Shown here piece after piece: positions 43,746 through 52,029 of a DNA stretch of 64,000 bases; the stretch's first letter is position 1, and the number at the start of each line of letters is the position of its first letter. The position numbers and the translations under genes were made by a program. Below the pieces are notes generated by a model that worked only from the letters and a program-made list of their open reading frames with translations, did not search any database and had not been told where the DNA came from. Origin of the DNA: [Clostridium] symbiosum (GTDB lineage Bacteria > Bacillota > Clostridia > Lachnospirales > Lachnospiraceae). The DNA lies in NCBI GenBank assembly GCA_036419695.1, contig CP143946.1:4520001-4584000 (forward strand), written 5' to 3'.

Positions 43746-45287
43746 ATGAATACTGCTAATAGAATTGAGTCTGTAACTCTCGGAGACAGAATAACGATAG
43801 AAGAACTGGTTGCCATTGCAAGGTTCAATGCCACCGTTGAATTCTCGGAAACATATAAAGACAGGGTAAAAAGCGCCAGAGAGCTGGTTGAAAAATGGAC
43901 GCGGGAAAAACGGGTCATGTACGGCATTACCACCGGTTTGGGTATCCTATGTGACAAGCTTATCTCACCGGAAGAGACGTCCCTGCTCCAGAAAAATGTC
44001 ATCGAATCTTCCGCAACTTCCATAGGGGAACCTTACACCGTTGAACAGTCGCGCGCCGTCATGGTTGCGGTGCTTCAGAACCTGGGCAGCGGTTACAGCG
44101 GGGTGCGTCTTGAAGTGCTTGAAATGTACCGTGAATTTTTAAACCGCGGACTGACTCCATGGGCTCCCCGTGAAGGTTCCGTCGGCTATCTTTGCACGGA
44201 AGCCCACCTGGCCAGAACTCTGTACGGAGCCGGTAAAATGTATTTTCGCGATCAACTGATGGATGCCTCCGAAGCGCTGAAACTGGCGGGCCTGGAACCG
44301 ATTACCCTGGAATCCAAGGAGGGACTGTCCCTGATCTCGGGGACGGCCTCCCCCACCGCTCTGGCTTCCCTGGCTCTGTATGACATGCAAAAAGCGGCAA
44401 AAGCCGCTGATATCATCGGCGCCATGACCCTGGAAATATCCAGGGGGCAGCTACCCGCCTTCGATGAACGTGTCTCAAAAGTCCGGCCGCATCGCCATCA
44501 GGCAGAAACGGCCGCAAACGTGCGCAGGCTCCTCTCCGCCTCTGCGTTCAGCGCCTCCGCCCAGGGACATCACCTGCAGGATCCGCTGTCGCTGCGCGGC
44601 ATCCCCCAGCTTCACGGGGCTGCTAAAAAAACGCTGGAGGATGCAAGAGTAACTTTAGAGGTTGAGCTTAACTCCTGCAACGACAATCCCTTTGTATGGC
44701 CCGATATCAGCGATCCCGATATTCTCTCCAGCTGTAACTGTGACGCTTCCTATGTAGGACTTGCCATGGATTCAAGCTGCATCGCCGCCACCATGCTCGC
44801 CAAGATGTCCGAGCGCAGAAATACCCACATGATAGACGGCAATATGTCCGGCTACCCCTGGTTTCTGGTAAAACAGCCGGGCCTCAACTGCGGAATGATG
44901 GTTCCCCAGTATTCCCAGGCGGCTATCCTGAACGATATGAAAATCCTGTCCGCCCCCGCCACCGTAGACAGTATCCCAACCTGCGGCAACCAGGAAGATT
45001 ATGTATCCATGGGATATAATGCGGCAAAGAAAGCCGTCACCGTCGCCGGGAAACTGGAATCCGTTCTCGCCTATGAACTTTTATCGGTCTTTGCGGCTCA
45101 TCAGTTTATGGAGGAAGGAGTGAAACCGGGAAAGGCGACCGAAGCTCTTCTGAAGGAGATGTCCCTGCATATACCGGCTTTAGACAAGGATATGTTTTTC
45201 CATCCTTATATCTGCTATTTGAAAGAATTTATCCACAGCGGAGAAATCCTTAGCATCGCCGAGGAAGCCGTGGGGGAACTGCTCTGA
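43746..45287 (+). CDS. HAL/PAL-family lyase lacking the MIO tripeptide (copy 2)
   Basis: A 513-aa paralogue of the lyase at 33025. It has the catalytic Tyr (Y59 in YGITTGLG), LQDPLSLRG, NDNPF, and PTCGNQEDYVSMG, but the MIO site reads GSVGYLCTEAH (Y148-L149-C150 instead of Ala-Ser-Gly). It also differs from copy 1: the LNGT Asn is Ser (S198), and the late Glu is Asp (AILND). It may thus use another substrate. GGAGG precedes the ATG, 30 bp after the BCCT gene. The BCCT pairing points to a betaine-type substrate with trimethylamine as leaving group (inference). The original promoter upstream is deleted. Confidence 0.86.
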   Translation: MNTANRIESVTLGDRITIEELVAIARFNATVEFSETYKDRVKSARELVEKWTREKRVMYGITTGLGILCDKLISPEETSLLQKNVIESSATSIGEPYTVEQSRAVMVAVLQNLGSGYSGVRLEVLEMYREFLNRGLTPWAPREGSVGYLCTEAHLARTLYGAGKMYFRDQLMDASEALKLAGLEPITLESKEGLSLISGTASPTALASLALYDMQKAAKAADIIGAMTLEISRGQLPAFDERVSKVRPHRHQAETAANVRRLLSASAFSASAQGHHLQDPLSLRGIPQLHGAAKKTLEDARVTLEVELNSCNDNPFVWPDISDPDILSSCNCDASYVGLAMDSSCIAATMLAKMSERRNTHMIDGNMSGYPWFLVKQPGLNCGMMVPQYSQAAILNDMKILSAPATVDSIPTCGNQEDYVSMGYNAAKKAVTVAGKLESVLAYELLSVFAAHQFMEEGVKPGKATEALLKEMSLHIPALDKDMFFHPYICYLKEFIHSGEILSIAEEAVGELL

Positions 45288-45307
45288 ATGCCCTGAAAGG
45301 AGATTCT

Positions 45308-45625
45308 ATGAAAACATCCGTTAAATATGTAGAAATCGACCTGATACGCATTTTTACCACACCGCCGAATACCAGAAAAGAGAAGATCACTCTTTTTTCT
45401 ATGATGCTTATTGTTTTTATCCTCTTTTTTGGTCCTCTCTGCTTCACCGATGTCTCACCCTGGAGGGCCATTGCGGTTTCCTGTCTTCCGGCTTTGTCCA
45501 TCTCCTGGGGATGGGTGGTTCTGCTGAGAGGGTTATTCCGGAAAGAGGAATATTCAATGTTCAGAAAAAATCAACCCGGCACTTGCCAGAGCTTTGTTAA
45601 AATGAAGGTTGAATCAAAAAACTGA
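45308..45625 (+). CDS. Small membrane protein, 105 aa
   Basis: Two transmembrane helices (about residues 28-46 and 52-72) flanked by charged segments. GAAAGGAG precedes the ATG, 20 bp after lyase 2, so it is likely co-transcribed. I do not recognise the family. It might be an accessory subunit to a transporter or unrelated. Confidence 0.5.
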   Translation: MKTSVKYVEIDLIRIFTTPPNTRKEKITLFSMMLIVFILFFGPLCFTDVSPWRAIAVSCLPALSISWGWVVLLRGLFRKEEYSMFRKNQPGTCQSFVKMKVESKN

Positions 45626-46134
45626 AACTCAGACCAGACATCCCTGGCAAACACGTTAAACAGATCCGCTGCGATGTCCGGAGTATGGCACTTTTATGTT
45701 TATTTTGGAAGTCTGCCAAAAGCTGCACTATTTGAACACTATCAAAGGTTATGAGATAAGGATCGTTCCATACACCTTTTCTTTCCCTTCCGTCAGATAG
45801 TGCAGCCTAAACAAAAAACAACATACCGACAATTGATTTACTTATATCGTATGGACATCTTATTCTAATAAGTATTGGCGTCTTATTCCAATATGCATGC
45901 TAAAACCACTTGCACGGGATGCTCAAAAAAACACATTCAATCACCTCCAAATTCCAATTACACCCAGTTCTTTTTCAAAGGCATTCTCGTTATATGTTTA
46001 TCAGACTATGCCTAATGCATTTATTGTCAAACAGCCCCATAATTTGTTAAATCTTCTTATGCAATCCGCAACTGCTCTGTTCATTGGTCTTTCCGCGCTC
46101 TACATAGAGCCAGTTTAGGAGAACACAAAAAACA
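45626..46134. other. 509-bp intergenic region with inverted repeat
   Basis: No supported gene. GCTGCACTATTTG (45722-45734) and CAGATAGTGCAGC (45794-45806) are inverted arms with one mismatch around a 59-nt loop that contains a smaller AAAGGT/ACCTTT pairing. This could be a MITE-like remnant or structured RNA. The short open frame 45897-46118 has no ribosome site and no recognisable content. Confidence 0.4.
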
Positions 46135-47370
46135 CTATTTTTTATTCTTTACCGCCTCATATGCCAGCAAATGCAGCTTATCCCCTTTTTCATGGAATCC
46201 CAGTCCCAGATTTGCCCCTGAATCGGTGGAGTAACCACAGTCAAACTGTGATAACAACTGATAATTTGAGCAAATTCCTTTCTGGAAAAAGCTGCGGTTA
46301 AAATTATTAGAGCTTGACTCGGGATAACTTCTCAATAAATTTCTCCGTGAACGCTCTCCCCCGTCAAAATAGAAATACACTCCGGCCGCGCGGCCGCCGT
46401 CTTTTAAATACGAATACATATAATCCGGCCAAAAATCATCGTGATAAAAATTATGTTCATTCGTTGCAAAAAAATCAACTGCTATATCCACGCTCTTTCT
46501 TTTGATTGGCGGCGCCACCCCGGCATCTGCGATATAGAGAATATCATAGCCGCGGCCGCTCCTGTCAATCAGCTCTTTATAAGCAGCCAGTGTTTCCGGA
46601 AACTTGTCAGTAACAATCAGTTCCGTCCCTTCATTCAAAAGCTCCATATGATTGTGGAGAAAAAACCAGGCGTTAACGTAGCTTTCCCACATCACCTTGC
46701 CCGCAGTCCCGGCCTTTATCAGGCTCTCACCCAGCCAGTTGTAGGAACGCTCAAAGAGACTGAGAGTGGCGGACGGCAGGTCACGGTAGAGTTCCCGTAT
46801 CGTATCAGGTTTGTCATAAAAACTGGTATTCCTGTTTGGAGTTAACAGAATGCCATCCTGTATCCTGGCGCTGTAACCGCAACGGCAGCTCATCTCGGCC
46901 TCAAAAATATATCTGCTGTCCATTGATGCGTTCTGGGCGCGCAGTTCTCCCCCGCATACCGGACAAACCAGCAGTCTCAGCATTTTAAGAGGCACCCCCG
47001 TGTTCACAGCCTCCCCGTCTCCTGCCCGGAACATACTCATTGAGGAACGGAGTACCTGCTGCGCCCGTGCAAGAGTCTCGATGCGTTCGCCCAGCGCGGT
47101 GTCCTGTTCCGCAAACAGCCTCAGCACCTCCGCCCTGTCCTCCTGGGGAACCAGGCCGGAAATCCGTCTGAGAGATAGCAGCCTGTGAATTACCTCAAGA
47201 GGAAATTCCATCTTTTTAAGCTCCAAAAGCCATTCCAGATCACCCAGTGTTTTTTCATCAAAGATATATTGTCCACGGTTAACAGGCGGGACTAAAAGAC
47301 CATGTTTAATATAATAATAAATACTGGTCACCGGTACCGAAAATTTCTTAGCTGCCTGTCCTATCTTCAT
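46135..47370 (-). CDS. MerR-family regulator fused to zinc ribbon and methyltransferase-like domain
   Basis: A 411-aa protein. Residues 1-70 are a MerR winged helix (IGQAAKKFSVPVTSIYYYIKHGLL), followed by a coiled helix (about 85-112). A four-Cys zinc ribbon follows (C136, C139, C162, C164), of the type seen ahead of methyltransferases such as RlmA. The C-terminal half (about 200-360) resembles a SAM-methyltransferase-like fold (SVDIAVDFFATNEHN, then YLKDGGRAAGVYFYF), but the usual Gly-rich SAM loop is not evident. Start 47370 is chosen for the GGGGG ribosome site. Divergent from the HisD-like operon, which has a MerR-type promoter. Confidence 0.75.
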   Translation of the reverse strand: MKIGQAAKKFSVPVTSIYYYIKHGLLVPPVNRGQYIFDEKTLGDLEWLLELKKMEFPLEVIHRLLSLRRISGLVPQEDRAEVLRLFAEQDTALGERIETLARAQQVLRSSMSMFRAGDGEAVNTGVPLKMLRLLVCPVCGGELRAQNASMDSRYIFEAEMSCRCGYSARIQDGILLTPNRNTSFYDKPDTIRELYRDLPSATLSLFERSYNWLGESLIKAGTAGKVMWESYVNAWFFLHNHMELLNEGTELIVTDKFPETLAAYKELIDRSGRGYDILYIADAGVAPPIKRKSVDIAVDFFATNEHNFYHDDFWPDYMYSYLKDGGRAAGVYFYFDGGERSRRNLLRSYPESSSNNFNRSFFQKGICSNYQLLSQFDCGYSTDSGANLGLGFHEKGDKLHLLAYEAVKNKK

Positions 47371-47450
47371 ATCTATTCCCCCTTTTTCCAAAACTATCAT
47401 GGATTTAGACCCCAGTCAAGGTTTTTAATAAAAAGACTGAATTTTCAGTA

Positions 47451-47481
47451 TTGACATTAACTTTGGTCTTGAATTTATACT
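47451..47481 (+). promoter_or_regulatory. MerR-type promoter of the HisD-like operon
   Basis: TTGACA (47451-47456), an over-long 19-bp spacer, TATACT (47476-47481). Spacers of 19-20 bp are the hallmark of promoters that MerR proteins untwist. The inverted repeat CTGAA-TT-TTCAG lies just upstream. It lies 181 bp before the operon. Confidence 0.75.
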
Positions 47482-47661
47482 ATTAATAACTTATCAAGGT
47501 CATCGGAAAAAATAATTCCTATTTTCCTGTTTATAAAGCAACGAAAAGCATGCATCGCGAACTTTTCATTGCCGCTCAACAAAAGACCTGTTCCTATAAC
47601 ATAGGGCCTGTCCATAAGGCCGTATCAATTACTAAACAAACCTTAAGGGAGGATTAAACAT

Positions 47662-48933
47662 ATGGAATACCTGAAAAAATCAATTAAACGTTCAACACAG
47701 GAAAGCCGGGCGCTGACGGAAAATGTGGCGGAAATTATCCGTAATGTACGTGAAAACGGTGATTCTGCCATTCTTGAATACAATACGCGTTTTGACGGCA
47801 ATACAAGACAGAATTTCCGCGTGACTCCTGAGGAAATAAAAGCCGCCTATGACGCTGTGCCGCCGCAGAGCCTGCATGACATGCGTGAAGCCGCCGCACA
47901 TATCAAAGCATTTGCCCAGGCTCAGAAAGAATGCCTGAAACCGTTAGATAACTTTTCCACCATCCCAGGCGCTGTTCTCGGGCACAGAATTATTCCGGTA
48001 ACCTCTTGCTGCTGCTATGTTCCAGGCGGCGGCTATCCGCTTTATTCCTCCGCCCTGATGCTGATTATTCCGGCAAAAACAGCCGGCGTCGGGCGGGTAG
48101 CGGCCTGTGCTCCTGCAGTCAAAGAAACCGGATGTATTCATCCGCTGACACTGGCTGCCATGGATATTGCCGGTGCGGATGAGATTTATGTCATGGGCGG
48201 AGCGCACAGCATTGCCGCATTTTCATACGGCACACGTCAGATTTCCCCGGTTGACATCATCGTAGGACCTGGAAATCAATATGTGGCAGAGGCGAAACGC
48301 CAGTGTTACGGCCAGATTGGAATCGACTTCATCGCGGGTCCCAGCGAGGTCCTGGTGATTGCCGACAAGAGTGCCAATCCCGCCATCTTAGCTGCCGATC
48401 TTCTGGCTCAGTCGGAGCACGACAAAATGGCAAAAGGTATCCTTATCACGACCGACAGGGAACTTGGCCTCGAAGTCATCCGGGCCGTTGAAGCAGAACT
48501 TGAAACCATTGAAACAGCCCGGATTGCCCGTGCCTCCTGGGAATCCTACGGTGAGGCCGTACTTGCCGATAACCTCACCGAGGCTGTTGCCCTGGCAAAT
48601 GAATACGCACCGGAACATCTGGAGGTCATTTTGGAAAATCCCGATGCGGTTCTGGATCAACTCCATAACTTCGGCTCTCTCTTCATCGGCCAGGAAACCG
48701 GGGAAGTGTTCGGAGACTACGCGTCCGGCACGAACCATACGCTGCCCACCGTCCGCGCATCCCGCTATACCGGAGGCGTCTGGGTCGGGACGTTTCTGAA
48801 AACCTGTACTTATCAGCGTTATGACAGGGCTGCTATGAAAGAAACCGCACCGTTGGTATCACGGATGGCCAGGGGGGAGGGGCTGATTGGACATGCACGG
48901 GCAGCGGAGGTGAGAAAAGAGCTGCTGGACTAA
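47662..48933 (+). CDS. HisD-family NAD-dependent dehydrogenase, probably catabolic
   Basis: A 423-aa histidinol dehydrogenase homologue. The zinc and catalytic residues are kept: Q250, H253 (AQSEHD), E318-H319 (YAPEHL), D352 and H411 (GLIGHA). No other his genes are near. The C-terminal pattern TNHTLPT...RYTGGVWVGTFLKTCTYQR is closer, as I remember it, to sulfopropanediol 3-dehydrogenase (HpsN)-type than to biosynthetic HisD. It would oxidise a primary alcohol to a carboxylate in two NAD+ steps. It is co-transcribed with an M20 peptidase and a GPH transporter under a MerR-type promoter, so a catabolic role is favoured; the substrate is open. Confidence 0.8.
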   Translation: MEYLKKSIKRSTQESRALTENVAEIIRNVRENGDSAILEYNTRFDGNTRQNFRVTPEEIKAAYDAVPPQSLHDMREAAAHIKAFAQAQKECLKPLDNFSTIPGAVLGHRIIPVTSCCCYVPGGGYPLYSSALMLIIPAKTAGVGRVAACAPAVKETGCIHPLTLAAMDIAGADEIYVMGGAHSIAAFSYGTRQISPVDIIVGPGNQYVAEAKRQCYGQIGIDFIAGPSEVLVIADKSANPAILAADLLAQSEHDKMAKGILITTDRELGLEVIRAVEAELETIETARIARASWESYGEAVLADNLTEAVALANEYAPEHLEVILENPDAVLDQLHNFGSLFIGQETGEVFGDYASGTNHTLPTVRASRYTGGVWVGTFLKTCTYQRYDRAAMKETAPLVSRMARGEGLIGHARAAEVRKELLD

Positions 48934-48991
48934 GGGGAGAAATCGTAGTCACAGATATGATTGGAAACTGTCAAAGAAAGGAGATTTTCAG

Positions 48992-50185
48992 ATGTACCAA
49001 GCTACAGATCGGGAAAAACAGCTACTTGAGCTGGTTGATGTGGAAGGAGCCATTCAATTTTTACAGAAAATAGTTCAGACGGACAGTCAGAATCCTCCGG
49101 GAAATGAGATGTCTGTTGCCCAGATGATCAAGGAAAAGCTGGACGAAATCGGACTGGTAACCGAAATCCAGGAAGTGGAAAAAGGACGTTTCAATGTGCT
49201 CGGCCTGCTTCCGGGAGAAAACGACGAGCAGCTTCTTTTTAACGGCCACATGGACACGGTAAAAATCGGCAGTCCTGAGCATTGGACAAAGCTTCCTCTC
49301 GGAGGCCAGATTGAAAACGGTAAACTCTACGGAAGAGGTTCCTGCGACATGAAGTCGGGACTGGCCGCAATGATTTTTGCGATAGAAGCCATTGTCAAAA
49401 GCGGAATCGCTCCTAAAAAAAGTATTTTATTTACGGCTGTCATCGATGAGGAGGTATTTTTCAAGGGTACACAGGCCCTGATCGATGCCGGAAAATTAAA
49501 AAAATGTACCCGCGCCTATATCAGCGAGCCCACCTCCGTATGTATTGCCACCAGTCTTCAGGGCGCCGCAGAATTTACAGCCAGAACTTATGGAAAGGCC
49601 TCCCATTGCGGTATGGCCGAGAACGGGATCAATGCGATAATACCAATGGCCGATTTCGCAACCCAGCTGAACGCGTTAAATGAAAAGCTGAAAAAGAAAG
49701 GCGCTGTTCTGGGCTTTCCCGTCAATCCCAGCCTGAATGTCGGCTCTATCCAGGGCGGCGTGGATGTTCTTCTTGTTCCCGATTACTGTGAAATGCATTT
49801 TGACCGCCAGGTATTTCCCGGCGAAGACATGCAGGAGGCAATCAATGAAATCAGGACAATTTTTGACGGTGTCTGTTCCAAATACAGCGCAAAGAGCGAG
49901 CTGACCTGCAACCAGTATTTTAATTACTGGAAAGTAGATAAGGAACATCCGGTCGCGCAGACTGCAATCCGGTGTCATGAAACCGTCACAGGAAAACAGC
50001 CGGAGGATATTCTGTTCCGGGCTTACGCCGAAGTTGAAATGATCGCCAACCAGGGAATCCCCGGAGTTATCTATGGCCCTGGCAGCATTCTCCAGGCCCA
50101 CCGGCCGGATGAATATGTACTGATTGAGGAATTTATTACTGCGATGAAAACTTATGCATTGATTGGATATGAATTCATAAGTTAA
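48992..50185 (+). CDS. M20 family metallopeptidase (ArgE/DapE/CPG2-like)
   Basis: A 397-aa M20 enzyme with two-zinc motifs: NGHMDTV, RGSCDMKSG, the catalytic/ligand Glu pair in VIDEEVFF, ISEPTS, and a C-terminal His in LQAHRPDEY. Such enzymes hydrolyse N-acyl amino acids, dipeptides or related amides in the cytosol. AAAGGAG lies upstream of the ATG, 58 bp after the HisD-like gene. It may release the alcohol or amino acid that HisD-like enzyme uses. Substrate unknown. Confidence 0.88.
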   Translation: MYQATDREKQLLELVDVEGAIQFLQKIVQTDSQNPPGNEMSVAQMIKEKLDEIGLVTEIQEVEKGRFNVLGLLPGENDEQLLFNGHMDTVKIGSPEHWTKLPLGGQIENGKLYGRGSCDMKSGLAAMIFAIEAIVKSGIAPKKSILFTAVIDEEVFFKGTQALIDAGKLKKCTRAYISEPTSVCIATSLQGAAEFTARTYGKASHCGMAENGINAIIPMADFATQLNALNEKLKKKGAVLGFPVNPSLNVGSIQGGVDVLLVPDYCEMHFDRQVFPGEDMQEAINEIRTIFDGVCSKYSAKSELTCNQYFNYWKVDKEHPVAQTAIRCHETVTGKQPEDILFRAYAEVEMIANQGIPGVIYGPGSILQAHRPDEYVLIEEFITAMKTYALIGYEFIS

Positions 50186-50214
50186 ATAACACGGCTTGTG
50201 CAAGGAGGGCTACT

Positions 50215-51642
50215 ATGAGTAATCAAAAACCACAGAAACTGGGACTTAAGAAATCTCTATCTTATGGCATGGGAGCTATAGGAGAAGGAATTGGATATAA
50301 TTTTTTCTACAGTTATTTTATATTTTTTATGATCAATATCGCCGGAGTCAATCCGGCCGTCGCCGGAACCGTCTCCCTCATCGCAGTCTTCTGGGACGCG
50401 ATTACCGACCCGATTATCGGTTCCATGTCCGACCGCTGCCGAAACAAAAAAGGAAGAAGGACGCCATTTATCAAATATGGCTCTATCTTCCTCGGAATCT
50501 CACTGGCGCTTATGTTTATCAATATCGACTTGCCTGCCGGTGCAAAGGTAGGATATTATATCATCATTAACATTGCCTACTGGACGTTCCTGACCTCCGC
50601 CGTTATCCCTCATATCGCATTAGGCTCCGAGCTGACCGATGACTTCGAGGAGAGAACCACTCTGCGGACCTGCGCAAATTTTCTGATGAATATCGGTATG
50701 CTTATCGCAATTAGCGGCTCACTCATGATTGTACAATTTTTTGCAAAAATCTTTGGCAGCGAAAGCATGGGCTGGACGGCAACGGGAGTGCTGTTTGCGA
50801 TAATCATCGTTTTCGTCTATAACTTCTGCTGCTTTTCCGTGCGGAGCTTTGAGCCGGAAAACCCAAATCTGCAGGAAGGATATATACCGGAGAAATTATC
50901 ATTTAAATCCGTCCTTTCCAATTATCTGGATGCGTTGAAGGTAAAACCCTTTAACAAGCTGCTGGTTATCACATTCTGCGTTAATTTTGCCGTCGGAGCA
51001 GGATCCAGCCTGATGATTTTTCTCTACACCTACGTCTTTCACTATACTGAAACGAAAACATCCTTCATGCTGCTTGTGACAACACTCTTTCTGCTTTTCA
51101 CTACCGTCATGGCCGGTGTGATTGCAAATAAATTCGGCAAAAAACAGATGATGCTCGGTGGAATGGTTTGCTACACCGCCTGCTATCTTATCATGGCGTT
51201 CCTTCCGGCAAGCGATTTTACCGCTTATCTTTATATCCTGTTCTACGGAATTGGAAATGCCACTTACTGGACTCTGATCTACTCGATGTCCTACGATACG
51301 GCTCTGATCGAAAAGTTTAAATCCGGCAATTCACCGGATGGCCTGTATACCTCAATGATAGGCTTTTTCATGAAAGCCGGAAGCGCAATCGGCATGTGGA
51401 TTACCGGTATCGTTCTCAGCGCAATCGGTTTTAACGCCGAAGCCGCCGAGCAGGCGGCGGATACGATAGCAAAGCTGAAACTGGCCTTTGGCTTTGTTCC
51501 GGCCGGGATGCTGGCTGTTGCTGTGATCGCTGCTGTTCTGTATTCGCTGACAAAGGAAAAATACGGGTTGCTGCTGGCGGCAACGGAGGCAAAGGAAAGT
51601 GGGCTGGAATATCGGACAGAGGGGTTGGAGAAAGTGCTGTAA
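50215..51642 (+). CDS. GPH-family cation symporter (MelB-like MFS)
   Basis: A 475-aa protein with 12 predicted helices and GPH-family motifs: DAITDPIIGSMSDRC with RRTPFIKYG in the first cytosolic loop. GPH proteins usually import glycosides or uronides with Na+ or H+; some clostridial members sit in unrelated catabolic operons. It lies 30 bp after the M20 gene and is probably the importer of the operon. The C-terminal tail is short and charged. Confidence 0.88.
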   Translation: MSNQKPQKLGLKKSLSYGMGAIGEGIGYNFFYSYFIFFMINIAGVNPAVAGTVSLIAVFWDAITDPIIGSMSDRCRNKKGRRTPFIKYGSIFLGISLALMFINIDLPAGAKVGYYIIINIAYWTFLTSAVIPHIALGSELTDDFEERTTLRTCANFLMNIGMLIAISGSLMIVQFFAKIFGSESMGWTATGVLFAIIIVFVYNFCCFSVRSFEPENPNLQEGYIPEKLSFKSVLSNYLDALKVKPFNKLLVITFCVNFAVGAGSSLMIFLYTYVFHYTETKTSFMLLVTTLFLLFTTVMAGVIANKFGKKQMMLGGMVCYTACYLIMAFLPASDFTAYLYILFYGIGNATYWTLIYSMSYDTALIEKFKSGNSPDGLYTSMIGFFMKAGSAIGMWITGIVLSAIGFNAEAAEQAADTIAKLKLAFGFVPAGMLAVAVIAAVLYSLTKEKYGLLLAATEAKESGLEYRTEGLEKVL

Positions 51643-52029
51643 GAGGAGGTGGGCTGCACTGGGGCTTCGAAATTTTATTATGACTGGATTGAGTGCCTGA
51701 ATGCCGAAATTAAGTGATCGATGGAAATTTAATTGGAAGCTACTCCAGAAATGCTCGAAAACTTTACTGAATATGATGTCGACTATCCCAAAGGTAGTAA
51801 ACCTTTAAACTTAAGTAATAAACTCTTACTCAGTTTGGAGGTTTACTTTACGACAAGAAAAAGATTCGACAGGGCTGAAGCTACAGTTCAAGATTTTTTT
51901 GAGAAACGTCTAAGTGGGTTAAAAACCGAATTCCGGAAACACAGGACTGCGCGGGACTTGCCCTGAATCTTGCTTATAATTCAGATAATGGCAACGCCAA
52001 ATAACTACTTTACCTATAGAAACATTCTA
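51643..52029. other. Intergenic boundary with unassigned open frame
   Basis: 387 bp between the GPH transporter and the polysaccharide island. A 77-codon frame (51733-51966, non-ATG start) contains a segment PLNLSNKLLLSLEVYF that vaguely resembles the N-terminal region of IS5-type transposases. It could be a decayed insertion sequence at the island border. No inverted repeats or complete transposase were seen, so this is weak. Confidence 0.25.

Noticed and set aside
45897..46118. Small gene of 73 codons
   Set aside because: No ribosome site, no recognisable domain, and it lies in an AT-rich intergenic region.
47662..48933. Histidine biosynthesis gene hisD
   Set aside because: No other his gene in the window; operon with a peptidase, an importer and a MerR-type promoter points to catabolism.
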